Shown here in pieces: positions 1-7,740 of a stretch of 10,564 bases of DNA. The stretch covers positions 1 to 10,564 of the forward strand of contig JAJQAR010000145.1 of assembly GCA_021203705.1 (NCBI GenBank), read 5' to 3'. Numbering within the stretch: the first letter of the stretch is position 1; each line of letters starts with the position of its first letter. This DNA is from Prevotella sp. (GTDB taxonomy: Bacteria; Bacteroidota; Bacteroidia; Bacteroidales; Bacteroidaceae). The position numbers were made by a program, and so were the translations under genes. Below the pieces are notes generated by a model. That model searched no databases, had not been told where the DNA came from, and was given only the letters and a program-made list of their open reading frames with translations.

Positions 1-133
1 TAACACTGTTTTGAAATACGTTATTGTCACCAATGATCGTATTCTTGTCGATATTACAGCACGGCCCGATTATAGTGTTGTCTCCCTATATTGCTTCGGG
101 ATGGACGTATGCTAATGGGCTGATTTGATTCAT
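1..133 (-). pseudogene. lpxA: lpxA 5' end (UDP-GlcNAc acyltransferase), partial, with in-frame TAG at codon 16
   Basis: LpxA transfers 3-hydroxyacyl from ACP to UDP-N-acetylglucosamine, the first cytoplasmic step of lipid A synthesis. The frame starts at ATG 131-133 and reads MNQISPLAYVHPEAI, then TAG at 86-88. After the stop it continues open to the window edge with hexapeptide-repeat sequence (IIGPCCNIDKNTIIGDNN), as expected for the left-handed beta-helix of LpxA. The N-terminal ISPLAYVHPEA and the position directly after lpxC support the identity. The 28 codons visible after the stop contain no ATG, GTG or TTG, so no restart is visible here. The gene begins 30 nt after the lpxC-fabZ stop and has no Shine-Dalgarno sequence. 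The stop may be a sequencing or assembly error, a real disruption or, less likely, readthrough. The identity is firm; whether the gene is broken is not. Confidence 0.8.
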
Positions 134-163
134 ATAACTTATTTTATGAAAAGGATTATCTTA

Positions 164-1549
164 TCACTTATTCTTAACAATCTGTGCCGTAAATGTCGCC
201 TCTGAAACAACCACATCACCCACGAAGACATAGCCTTTCATTGATGACACACCATGACGAACAGGGGCAAGCAAGTCAACCTTGAATATAAGAGTATCAC
301 CAGGAACTACTTTCTGGCGGAATTTAACATTATCTATACGTAAGAAATATGTTGACCATCTCTCTGGTTCTTCAACACTGTTCAATACCAACAGTCCACC
401 ACATTGTGCCATAGCCTCAATCTGAAGAACGCCAGGCATGACGGGCTCTTGCGGAAAATGCCCGACAAAGAACGGTTCGTTGCTCGTTACGTTTTTTATT
501 CCCACAATGCTTGTTGGTCCTAATTCTATAACCTTGTCCACAAGTTGCATAGGGTAACGGTGTGGCAGGAGCTCACGAATGCGGTTGACATCCATGATAG
601 GAGGCTCGTTACAGTTGTAAAAAGGAGCCTGAATCTCATGCTTGCGGATGTCCCTACGCATCAGTCTGGCAAATTTATTGTTTATTGTGTGCCCTGGTCG
701 TGTGGCTATAATTCGTCCCTTGATAGGTTTACCAATAAGAGCCATATCACCGATAATATCAAGCAACTTATGGCGTGTGCACTCATTCTCCCATACTAAC
801 GGCTTGTGCTGTATGTACCCTAATTGAGTAGCGTCAAGGTGAGGAACATGAAGCAAATCTGCCAACTGATCAAGGTTTTCCTGCGTTATCTGTCGTTCAT
901 AAATCACGATAGCGTTGTCCATATCCCCGCCCTTTATCAGATTTGCTTTCAGAAGTGGTTCAATATCCCTGACAAAGACAAAAGTACGTGCCGGAGCAAT
1001 CTCTTTGGCAAAATCGTCCATTTTATCTAATGTAGCAAACTGGCTGTTTATAAATTTTGACTCGAAAGAGCACATAACGGTAAGACTAAACTCCTCGTCA
1101 GGCAATATCGTTATGCATGAGCCGGTATGTTCATCTTTTACCTCAATCTTGTGGCGGATAATGTAGAAATCCTTTGGTGCAGTCTGTTCTTCAATACCTA
1201 TTTCGCGTATCTTATCGATATATTGTATAGATGAACCATCAAGAATAGGAAATTCCGGACCGTTAACCTGTATCAGACAATTGTCAATCCCAGAGGCATA
1301 TAAAGCTGCCAATCCATGTTCTACAGTGGAAATCCTAACATCTCCTTTACCTAATACCGTACCACGTTGAGTGTCTATAACGTTTTCTGCAATAGCATCT
1401 ATAATCGGCTGTCCCTCGATGTCAATCCTTTGGATTTTATATCCAGTGTTTTCTGCCGCAGGATTAAAAGTAACAGTCAGACTTAATCCTGTGTGCAATC
1501 CTTTGCCGCAAAGGGCAAAACTACCTTTAAGTGTATTTTGTTTTAACAT
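164..1549 (-). CDS. lpxC/fabZ: Bifunctional UDP-3-O-acyl-GlcNAc deacetylase / 3-hydroxyacyl-ACP dehydratase (LpxC-FabZ fusion)
   Basis: A 461-residue fusion. Residues about 1-305 are LpxC, the zinc deacetylase of the committed step of lipid A synthesis. They show STVEHGLAAL (catalytic E77, zinc ligand H78), HKLLDIIGD (H260 and D264 as zinc ligands, D268) and RPGHTINNKFAR (H287). Residues about 318-461 are FabZ, the beta-hydroxyacyl-ACP dehydratase of type II fatty-acid synthesis. They show LLPHRYPMQLVD, the catalytic-histidine motif GHFPQEPVMPG (H364) and GVLQIEAMAQ (E378). All catalytic residues appear intact in both halves. The fusion is a known Bacteroidota arrangement and joins two enzymes that draw on the same 3-hydroxyacyl-ACP pool. 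The ATG lies 3 nt after the lpxD stop, suggesting translational coupling. The gene ends in TGA. lpxA follows after 30 nt. Confidence 0.96.
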   Translation of the reverse strand: MLKQNTLKGSFALCGKGLHTGLSLTVTFNPAAENTGYKIQRIDIEGQPIIDAIAENVIDTQRGTVLGKGDVRISTVEHGLAALYASGIDNCLIQVNGPEFPILDGSSIQYIDKIREIGIEEQTAPKDFYIIRHKIEVKDEHTGSCITILPDEEFSLTVMCSFESKFINSQFATLDKMDDFAKEIAPARTFVFVRDIEPLLKANLIKGGDMDNAIVIYERQITQENLDQLADLLHVPHLDATQLGYIQHKPLVWENECTRHKLLDIIGDMALIGKPIKGRIIATRPGHTINNKFARLMRRDIRKHEIQAPFYNCNEPPIMDVNRIRELLPHRYPMQLVDKVIELGPTSIVGIKNVTSNEPFFVGHFPQEPVMPGVLQIEAMAQCGGLLVLNSVEEPERWSTYFLRIDNVKFRQKVVPGDTLIFKVDLLAPVRHGVSSMKGYVFVGDVVVSEATFTAQIVKNK

Positions 1550-1552
1550 TTT

Positions 1553-2596
1553 CTATTCCTTGTTGTTTAAAGTTCGCAGTTCATCAACCTGCTTCTGTAA
1601 TTCATTAAGTTGCTTGTATAGCTCAGGCAACTTACGGGAAATGGCTATAGACTTAAAATATAATTTGGGGTCTGTCGGTGGTGTACCGATAAGTGTTACA
1701 TTACCCTTTATGTTGCCAGGTACGCCCGATTGTGCACCCAGGAATGTCCTGTCGCCAATAGTTATATGGCCGGAAATACCTACCTGACCGCCAAACATAC
1801 ACCACTGACCAATCTTCGTACTTCCAGCCACGCCAGTCTGTGCAGACATCACGGTATTTTCCCCGACTTCAACATTATGGGCAATCTGAACCAAATTGTC
1901 GAGTTTCACTCCCTTGTGGATAGTTGTAGTACCCATTGTGGAACGGTCAACACAACTGTTAGCACCTATTTCAACATTGTCCTCAATGACAACGATACCG
2001 ATTTGCGGTATCTTGTCATATCCTTCAGCATTAGGCGCAAACCCAAAGCCATCAGCACCTATCACCGAGCCAGCATGTATAGTTACGTTATTACCCAATT
2101 TGCAGTCTTTGTATATTGTTACGTTAGGGTAAATAATACATTTATTGCCTATTTTCACGCCATCGTCTATTACGGCATGAGGGTATATCTGAGTGTCATC
2201 CCCAATAATCACGTTGTCACCGATGTAAGCAAACGCTCCGATGTAACAATTGTTGCCTATTTTTGCCGTAGAGGAAACAGACGCCAACTTGCTGATTTCT
2301 TTCTTTCTTGGCAATGAAGCCTGATATAGTTGCAATAATTTTGCTATACACTCGTAAGCATTTTTTACTCTAATTAATGTAGCCGTTACAGGTTTTTCAA
2401 GTATCACGTCTTCGTTAACCAGAACGATGCTTGACTTGGTTTCGTAAATATAATGAGTGTATTTCGGATTGGAAAGAAAAGAAATTGCGTTAGGAATACC
2501 TTCTTCGATTTTCGCAAAAGTATTGACTGTGACGTTTTCATCACCTTCAATTTTACCTTGGATAAAATCCGCTATTTGTCTTGCTGTGAATTCCAT
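1553..2596 (-). CDS. lpxD: UDP-3-O-(3-hydroxyacyl)glucosamine N-acyltransferase (LpxD)
   Basis: LpxD adds the second 3-hydroxyacyl chain, to the amine left by LpxC, giving UDP-2,3-diacylglucosamine in the cytoplasm. The 347 residues match the usual family length. Residues 1-100 form the uridine-binding N-terminal domain (starts [23 protein letters not shown] at 38-46). Residues about 105-300 are hexapeptide repeats of a left-handed beta-helix. DGFGFAP lies at 182-188, the catalytic histidine is H240 in [12 protein letters not shown], and SGH places a second conserved His at 277. Residues about 318-342 form a charged, leucine-rich C-terminal helix typical of the trimer. The gene ends in TAG, 3 nt before lpxC-fabZ. 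A candidate promoter element lies in the 39-nt gap upstream, so lpxD may begin a lipid A sub-transcript. Confidence 0.95.
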   Translation of the reverse strand: MEFTARQIADFIQGKIEGDENVTVNTFAKIEEGIPNAISFLSNPKYTHYIYETKSSIVLVNEDVILEKPVTATLIRVKNAYECIAKLLQLYQASLPRKKEISKLASVSSTAKIGNNCYIGAFAYIGDNVIIGDDTQIYPHAVIDDGVKIGNKCIIYPNVTIYKDCKLGNNVTIHAGSVIGADGFGFAPNAEGYDKIPQIGIVVIEDNVEIGANSCVDRSTMGTTTIHKGVKLDNLVQIAHNVEVGENTVMSAQTGVAGSTKIGQWCMFGGQVGISGHITIGDRTFLGAQSGVPGNIKGNVTLIGTPPTDPKLYFKSIAISRKLPELYKQLNELQKQVDELRTLNNKE

Positions 2597-2616
2597 AAAA
2601 AATCACATTATATTTG

Positions 2617-2624
2617 CAAAGATA
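2617..2624 (-). promoter_or_regulatory. Candidate Bacteroidota -7 element upstream of lpxD
   Basis: The minus strand reads TATCTTTG followed by CA, an exact match to the Bacteroidota -7 consensus TAnnTTTG. It lies in the 39-nt gap between the HD gene stop and the lpxD ATG. Transcription would start near 2610, leaving a leader of about 14 nt. The -33 TTTG is not well placed: the nearest TTTG is 12 nt upstream and the next TTG 24 nt, against a usual spacing of about 18-21. The -7 match is seen directly; promoter activity is inferred. It would give lpxD, lpxC-fabZ and lpxA expression independent of the purine and pyrimidine genes upstream. Confidence 0.45.
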
Positions 2625-2635
2625 AGAGATTTTAT

Positions 2636-3856
2636 TCAAAAACGTTGACAACAGAGGTAATATTTACGAATTTTTTTTGAAAGAGAAGCTATATTAAGTA
2701 GTTCTGACGCTTCTGCAATGTCCTTTATCGTATTATTTTCGTACAATATCGAGATTTGGTCTTTATTAACGTCATATATGTCTTTTTGCACTGTGGCATT
2801 ACCCATCAAGTAATGAGCATCGTCAATGCTGATATCAAAATGCTTTGCAATTTCTGATTTTGCTATGTATATTGTTTCTTCATCGAAAGGCACATCGGAA
2901 ACTTTTACCTTGAAAAGATTTCTGTTTATTGTATCCGTCGCCAAAATGGAAAGAATCTTGTCATCGCTGTTCATCCAAACCTTCAATGTGCTCCAAATAT
3001 CGTTGTCATCGAGTAGCTCGTAATTATGCTGAGCTTCCTCGTCGTTCCTGTATCTTTCGGCATTTATATCATTATATAGAAAATATCGTAGGGCGGGTGT
3101 GGCAAACAACTTTTTTCCCTCATGGGCAAGTTGTTTTGCCCGCGTTATTGCATTTACCAACACTTTCTCACTTGAAACCGTTGTCTTGTGAAGATATACC
3201 TGCCAATACATAAAGTGGCGGGACATCAGATAATTTTCAATGGTATATATACCTTTTGCCCTCACCACTAAATTGTCGTTGAACACGTCAAGCATCTTAA
3301 TGATTCTGGCACAACCGATATTGCCTTCCGCAACACCTGTAAAAAAGCAGTCTCGCATCAGGTAGTCGAGTCTATCCATGTCGAGTTGACTGCCTATCAA
3401 CTGGTGCAAAAAATTCTTTGAATAATCGTTCTTGAAAATCTTCAACGCAAGGTTCAGTTTTCCGTCCATATCCCTGTTCATCTTTTCCATCATCAGAAGA
3501 GATATTTCCTCGTGGTCGATATCGCTGATAAGGGTGTGTTCAAGAACATGAGAGAAAGGGCCATGACCGATGTCGTGGAGGAGAATGGCAGCCTCAACTG
3601 CTTCTGCCTCACTGTCAAAAATGAAAACACCTTTTTGTGCTAAAGAGTTTATTGTCTCACTCATAAGGTGGAAAGCACCGATGGAATGTTGAAATCTGGT
3701 GTGCTGTGCCGCAGGATAAACCATTGATGTAAGTCCTAACTGTTTTATCCTAGTAAGGCGTTGCATCAACGGATGCCTGACAATGTCAAGAAACAGTCCG
3801 CGTGGGATCTGTATAAATCCGAGAACAGGGTCGTTTATAATCTTGCCGTCATCCAT
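2636..3856 (-). CDS. HD-domain phosphohydrolase, COG1078-like (SAMHD1-related)
   Basis: This is an HD-superfamily metal-dependent phosphohydrolase of 406 residues. The metal-ligand pattern is complete: H57 in RFQHSIGAF, H94-D95 in LLHDIGHGPFSH, and D159 in SQLDMDRLDYLMRD. The N-terminal INDPVLGFIQIP and MQRLTRIKQLGL segments are typical of the COG1078 group, which is related to dNTP triphosphohydrolases such as SAMHD1. A nucleotide substrate is likely but is not shown by the sequence. The start used is ATG 3854-3856, which overlaps the pyrF stop by one base (TGATG). A TTG one codon earlier is possible but less likely. The gene sits between pyrF and lpxD, an order I recall as common in Bacteroidota. 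Its C-terminal region (about 230-406) has no motif I recognise. Confidence 0.88.
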   Translation of the reverse strand: MDDGKIINDPVLGFIQIPRGLFLDIVRHPLMQRLTRIKQLGLTSMVYPAAQHTRFQHSIGAFHLMSETINSLAQKGVFIFDSEAEAVEAAILLHDIGHGPFSHVLEHTLISDIDHEEISLLMMEKMNRDMDGKLNLALKIFKNDYSKNFLHQLIGSQLDMDRLDYLMRDCFFTGVAEGNIGCARIIKMLDVFNDNLVVRAKGIYTIENYLMSRHFMYWQVYLHKTTVSSEKVLVNAITRAKQLAHEGKKLFATPALRYFLYNDINAERYRNDEEAQHNYELLDDNDIWSTLKVWMNSDDKILSILATDTINRNLFKVKVSDVPFDEETIYIAKSEIAKHFDISIDDAHYLMGNATVQKDIYDVNKDQISILYENNTIKDIAEASELLNIASLSKKIRKYYLCCQRF

Positions 3857-4680
3857 CAAAGAATTTTACTTAGTTCAACAGCCATTTCTTTTTGCACCTT
3901 TTGAGCTTGCCTTGCTGCTTCTTTAGCGAAGTTTTCGTTGTTGGAGGAATAGATTATACCGCGACTGCTGTTTACGATAAGTCCACAGTCTTTTATCATG
4001 CCATATTTGCATACTTCCTGAAGACTGCCGCCTTGTGCGCCCACACCAGGAACAAGCAGAAAATGATTTGGTGCTACTTTGCGTATGTCCTTGAACATCT
4101 CTCCTTGTGTCGCGCCGACAACATACATCATATTGTTTGCATTTCCCCATTCCTGTGATTTGCGTATCACTTTCTCAAAGAGGCGTTCTCCCGTAGTGTC
4201 TGTTGTTAACTGGAAATCGTGCGACCCCTTGTTGCTTGTGAGAGCAAGGAGAATTACCCACTTGTCTTCATATTTCAGGAAAGGTGATACACTATCCTCA
4301 CCCATGTATGGGGCAACAGTAAGAGCATCCAAATCATACTCCTCAAAAAATGTGCGGGCATACATTGCTGACGTGTTGCCAATATCTCCACGCTTAGCAT
4401 CGGCTATAATGAAATGTTCAGGATAGTTTTCCTTTAAGTATTTTATTGTTTTCTCAAAGGCTATCATACCCTTTGTTCCCAAACTCTCATAGAAAGCGAG
4501 GTTAGGTTTGTAAGCCACGCAATATGGTGCAGTCGCATCGATAATAGCCTTGTTGAAAGTGAAAACAGGGTTGGTCTCCTTCAACAAATATTCCGGTATT
4601 TTCTTTATATCCGTGTCAAGTCCTACACAAAGGAATGTCTGTTTACTGAAAATCTGTTCAACTAATTGCTGTCTGTTCAT
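3856..4680 (-). CDS. pyrF: Orotidine 5'-phosphate decarboxylase, type 2
   Basis: PyrF converts orotidine monophosphate to UMP, the last step of de novo pyrimidine synthesis. The protein has 274 residues and belongs to the longer 'type 2' subfamily (TIGR02127-like), not the short E. coli type. The catalytic motif [11 protein letters not shown] is at 93-103, with D94, K96 and D99 as the charged catalytic network. An early FLCVGLDTD is at 16-24. The phosphate-binding loop PGVGAQGG is at 211-218, with SSRGIIY at 238-244. The fold is a TIM barrel. Its ATG is 11 nt after the prfA stop, and its TGA shares one base with the ATG of the HD gene, which implies coupled translation. Confidence 0.96.
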   Translation of the reverse strand: MNRQQLVEQIFSKQTFLCVGLDTDIKKIPEYLLKETNPVFTFNKAIIDATAPYCVAYKPNLAFYESLGTKGMIAFEKTIKYLKENYPEHFIIADAKRGDIGNTSAMYARTFFEEYDLDALTVAPYMGEDSVSPFLKYEDKWVILLALTSNKGSHDFQLTTDTTGERLFEKVIRKSQEWGNANNMMYVVGATQGEMFKDIRKVAPNHFLLVPGVGAQGGSLQEVCKYGMIKDCGLIVNSSRGIIYSSNNENFAKEAARQAQKVQKEMAVELSKIL

Positions 4681-4691
4681 CTCTCATTTTT

Positions 4692-5801
4692 TTAAAGTTC
4701 AGCTTCTTTCATTCGTTCTGCATTTTCCGCAACGGTGAGAGCGTCGATGAGACCTTGGATATCCCCACTCATGAAACCACTAAGGTCATAAATAGTATAG
4801 CCAATACGGTGGTCGGTAACACGCCCTTGCTGGAAGTTGTAAGTGCGGATTTTCGCACTGCGGTCACCAGTGGAGACCAATGTTTTTCTTCGGCTCGCAA
4901 TATCATTAATATATTTCTGGTGCTCCCGGTCGTAGATGAAAGTACGCAAGCGCGACAAGGCACGTTCCTTGTTTTTGGGTTGGTCCCTCGTCTCTGTACA
5001 CTCAATCAGTATTTCCTCAACCTCGCCTGTATTCGGATTTTTCCAAGGGTAACGCAGACGTACACCTGACTCAACCTTGTTGACATTTTGTCCGCCAGCC
5101 CCAGAACTTCTGAATGTGTCCCATTTGATGTCTCCCTCATTGATGTTGACCTCGAATTTGTCAGCCTCAGGCAGAACGGCGACAGTTGCTGCACTGGTGT
5201 GCATACGTCCTTGAGTTTCAGTCACAGGTACACGTTGTACACGGTGAACACCAGATTCATATTTCAACGTACCATATACATTATTGCCGCTTACAGCGAA
5301 ATCAATTTCCTTGAAACCACCGACAGCACCCTCACTGACGTAGGTTATTGAAACGTTCCAACCTTTCGAGTCACAGAATTTCTTGTACATCTGGAACAAG
5401 TCACCGGCAAACAGAGCCGCCTCATCACCACCTGTTCCCGCACGTATTTCCATCTGCACGTTCTTCGCATCCTCTGGGTCTTTCGGTATAAGGGCAATCT
5501 TTATTTCCTCCTCAATCTTAGGCTGCAATGTCTCGTTGAGTTGAAGCTCCTCCCTTGCCATTTCACGAAGGTCGGCATCTGTCTCATTCGCCATGATATC
5601 CTTTGCCTCCTTGATTGAATTAAGGCAATTGATATATTTTTGGCGGGCATTCATAATGCTCTCCAAATCCTTGTATTCACGTGTAAGGCGTACATATTTC
5701 TCTTGGTCCGCAATCACCGATGGGTCGGTTATGAGTGTGGATATTTCCTCGTAACGGCTCTCAAGGCCTTCGAGTTTTTCTAATATACTATTTCCTTGCA
5801 T
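4692..5801 (-). CDS. prfA: Peptide chain release factor 1
   Basis: RF1 recognises UAA and UAG in the ribosomal A site and triggers release of the finished peptide. The protein has 369 residues, normal for RF1. A coiled, charged N-terminal domain (about 1-100) is followed by AGTGGDEAALFAGDLFQMY at 121-139. The codon-recognition tripeptide is PVT at 192-194, the RF1 type (RF2 has SPF), followed by GRMHTSAATVAVLPE. The catalytic GGQ is at 236-238 within RSSGAGGQNVNKVESGVRL. All key residues are intact, so UAG should be an efficient stop in this organism. This bears on the TAG in lpxA. The gene begins 5 nt after the purM stop and ends in TAA. There is no prfB-type programmed frameshift. Confidence 0.97.
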   Translation of the reverse strand: MQGNSILEKLEGLESRYEEISTLITDPSVIADQEKYVRLTREYKDLESIMNARQKYINCLNSIKEAKDIMANETDADLREMAREELQLNETLQPKIEEEIKIALIPKDPEDAKNVQMEIRAGTGGDEAALFAGDLFQMYKKFCDSKGWNVSITYVSEGAVGGFKEIDFAVSGNNVYGTLKYESGVHRVQRVPVTETQGRMHTSAATVAVLPEADKFEVNINEGDIKWDTFRSSGAGGQNVNKVESGVRLRYPWKNPNTGEVEEILIECTETRDQPKNKERALSRLRTFIYDREHQKYINDIASRRKTLVSTGDRSAKIRTYNFQQGRVTDHRIGYTIYDLSGFMSGDIQGLIDALTVAENAERMKEAEL

Positions 5802-5806
5802 TTCTC

Positions 5807-6976
5807 TTAATAGTTAAATTCCCCGTATTGGGATTTAATAAGCAAGCTGCGTTTGCCTTTCTCGATATGGCCTACTACTTGAGCGTCAATGTTGAAACTC
5901 TTGCTTATTGAGATGATTCTATCAGCATCCTCCGGACTTACGTAAACCTCCATTCGGTGTCCCATGTTGAATACCTTGTACATTTCCTGCCAGTCGGTAT
6001 CGCTTTGCTCCTTTATTATCCTGAACAATGGAGGGATAGGGAACATATTGTCTTTTATCACACGGCAGTCATCACCCACGAAGTGCAGCACTTTTGTCTG
6101 TGCACCTCCCGTGCAATGCACCATACCATGTATTTTAGGACGCAGCTCATCAATAATTTTTTTGATTACAGGCGCGTATGTACGGGTAGGGGAGAGAACG
6201 AGTTTTCCTGCATCAACAGGAGTGCCGTCAACCTTGTCATCCAGGCAGAAGCCACCGCTATAAACGAGTTGCTCCGGTACGGCATGGTCATAACTTTCTG
6301 GATATTTCTCTGCAAGGTATTTTGAGAACACATCATGGCGTGCACTTGTCAGTCCATTGCTGCCCATACCACCGTTGTAACTGTCTTCGTATGTAGCCTG
6401 TCCGAAAGAGGCAAGTCCCACGATTACATCACCAGGACGAATGTTGGCATTGTCGATAACGTCAGAGCGTTTCATGCGACACGTAACAGTAGAGTCCACG
6501 ATGATTGTCCTTACAAGGTCGCCAACATCGGCAGTCTCACCGCCAGTGGCGTAAATACCGATACCCATATCACGCATAGAGGCGAGAATTTCGTCTGTGC
6601 CGTTGATTATGGCGGAAATCACCTCTCCTGGCACAAGCATTTTGTTGCGCCCTATTGTACTCGATACAAGAATATTATCAACAGCTCCCACGCAAAGGAG
6701 GTCATCAGTATTCATCACTATGGCATCCTGAGCTATTCCTTTCCATACACTCAAGTCGCCCGTTTCTTTCCAATACATGTAAGCCAACGAAGATTTTGTA
6801 CCAGCTCCGTCGGCATGCATGATATTGCAATATTCTGGGTCTCCGCCAAGAATGTCAGGTATAATCTTGCAGAAAGCCTGTGGAAATATACCCTTGTCTA
6901 TGTTTTTTATTGCGTTGTGCACATCCTCCTTAGCGGCAGACACGCCACGCAACATGTAACGATTGTTACTTTGCAT
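5807..6976 (-). CDS. purM: Phosphoribosylformylglycinamidine cyclo-ligase (AIR synthetase)
   Basis: PurM closes the imidazole ring, converting FGAM and ATP to aminoimidazole ribonucleotide in purine synthesis. The protein has 389 residues from ATG 6974-6976. Motifs seen: DGAGTK (56-61), MNTDDLLCVGA (88-98), TGGETADV (144-151), GMGSNGLTSARH (203-214) and NMGHRMEVY (337-345). The frame is open further upstream to 7048, but the extra 24 residues (MALRCCCCRLLP...) lie mostly inside aroE and are a shadow of it. MQSNNRYMLRGVSAAKEDVH matches the N-terminus I recall for Bacteroidota PurM, so I use the shorter start. The protein is longer than E. coli PurM (about 345), as is usual in this phylum. The start is 7 nt after aroE, and prfA follows 5 nt after the stop. 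Confidence 0.95.
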   Translation of the reverse strand: MQSNNRYMLRGVSAAKEDVHNAIKNIDKGIFPQAFCKIIPDILGGDPEYCNIMHADGAGTKSSLAYMYWKETGDLSVWKGIAQDAIVMNTDDLLCVGAVDNILVSSTIGRNKMLVPGEVISAIINGTDEILASMRDMGIGIYATGGETADVGDLVRTIIVDSTVTCRMKRSDVIDNANIRPGDVIVGLASFGQATYEDSYNGGMGSNGLTSARHDVFSKYLAEKYPESYDHAVPEQLVYSGGFCLDDKVDGTPVDAGKLVLSPTRTYAPVIKKIIDELRPKIHGMVHCTGGAQTKVLHFVGDDCRVIKDNMFPIPPLFRIIKEQSDTDWQEMYKVFNMGHRMEVYVSPEDADRIISISKSFNIDAQVVGHIEKGKRSLLIKSQYGEFNY

Positions 6977-6983
6977 ATCAGTG

Positions 6984-7730
6984 TTATTCCTTATTACTCC
7001 AAATTTTCCAGTTGGCAAAAGCCTGCAACAGCAGCATCTCAAGGCCATTTTTCACCGTTGCCCCATGCTCCATGCCTTTCTTCATGAAAAGAGTCTTGTC
7101 AGGGTTGTAGATCACATCGTATAGTATGTTCTTGTCGTCTATCGCATCGTATGGCAATTTTGGACATTCGTCAATATTAGGATACATGCCGACAGGAGTA
7201 CAATTCACAATTACATTATATTCTTTTACGACCTCTGGTGTTATCCTTTCATATTGTATAGTACCAGGGCGTTCAAAACGACTTACAGAGACAGTCTCCA
7301 AACCGAGAGACCTCAGTCCATAAGACACGGCTTTTGATGCACCGCCAGTACCAAGAACGAGAGCCTTCTTGTGAAATCTCTCAAGCATAGGTTGAATGCT
7401 CTTTGTAAAACCTATTACGTCACTGTTGTAGCCTTTCAGCTTTACCTCATTCCCCTTGTGCTCCACACGTATCAAGTTTACTGCACCAATGGCTCTTGCC
7501 TCAGGGCTTACGACATCCAAATAACTGATTACTTTCTCCTTATAAGGTATAGTAACGTTAAGACCTTTCAACTCAGGATTAGAGGCAAGAACCTCTGGCA
7601 GAAGTTCTATACTTGAAATCTCAAAGTTAATGTACTCTGCATCAATGTTCTCATTCTGAAACTTCTCGTTGAAGTAATTTTTAGAAAAGGAATGTCCAAG
7701 AGGAAAACCTATCAACCCGTATTTGTCCAT
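6984..7730 (-). CDS. aroE: Shikimate dehydrogenase
   Basis: AroE reduces 3-dehydroshikimate to shikimate with NADPH, on the way to chorismate, aromatic amino acids and menaquinone. The protein has 248 residues, slightly shorter than E. coli AroE (272). Seen are GFPLGHSFSK at 8-17 (shikimate-binding serines), NVTIPYKEKV at 58-67 with the catalytic lysine K64, GAVN at 82-85, GYNSD at 100-104 with catalytic D104, the NADP-binding loop GTGGASKA at 127-134, NCTPVGM at 176-182 and the late LLLQAF with Q236. All catalytic positions are present. It lies between menG and purM, with gaps of 10 and 7 nt. Its product supplies the chorismate from which the MenG substrate is derived, so the menG-aroE pairing makes metabolic sense. 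Confidence 0.95.
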   Translation of the reverse strand: MDKYGLIGFPLGHSFSKNYFNEKFQNENIDAEYINFEISSIELLPEVLASNPELKGLNVTIPYKEKVISYLDVVSPEARAIGAVNLIRVEHKGNEVKLKGYNSDVIGFTKSIQPMLERFHKKALVLGTGGASKAVSYGLRSLGLETVSVSRFERPGTIQYERITPEVVKEYNVIVNCTPVGMYPNIDECPKLPYDAIDDKNILYDVIYNPDKTLFMKKGMEHGATVKNGLEMLLLQAFANWKIWSNKE

Positions 7731-7740
7731 AATGAAAAAT

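Noticed and set aside
164..1549. LpxC-FabZ fusion as a new gene fusion
   Set aside because: This bifunctional fusion is already well known throughout Bacteroidota.
1730..2317. 195-residue plus-strand open frame opposite lpxD
   Set aside because: It is a shadow of the lpxD hexapeptide repeats: the regular repeat codons keep the opposite frame open. No family resemblance is seen.
2607..2612. TATAAT on the minus strand before lpxD, like an E. coli -10 box
   Set aside because: Bacteroidota primary sigma factors use TAnnTTTG rather than TATAAT, there is no suitable -35, and such hexamers are frequent in AT-rich gaps.
3857..3859. TTG start for the HD protein one codon upstream of the ATG
   Set aside because: The adjacent ATG overlaps the pyrF TGA as TGATG, a common coupling arrangement, and ATG is the stronger start.
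6977..7048. Cysteine-rich N-terminal extension of PurM (MALRCCCCRLLP)
   Set aside because: It lies almost entirely inside the aroE coding sequence, is out of frame with it, and is not part of the PurM family. The ATG at 6974-6976 fits homologues better.
6335..7087. 250-residue plus-strand open frame opposite purM and the end of aroE
   Set aside because: It is antisense to two well-conserved genes, spans their boundary, has no known motif and is rich in His, Cys and Ser as shadow frames often are.
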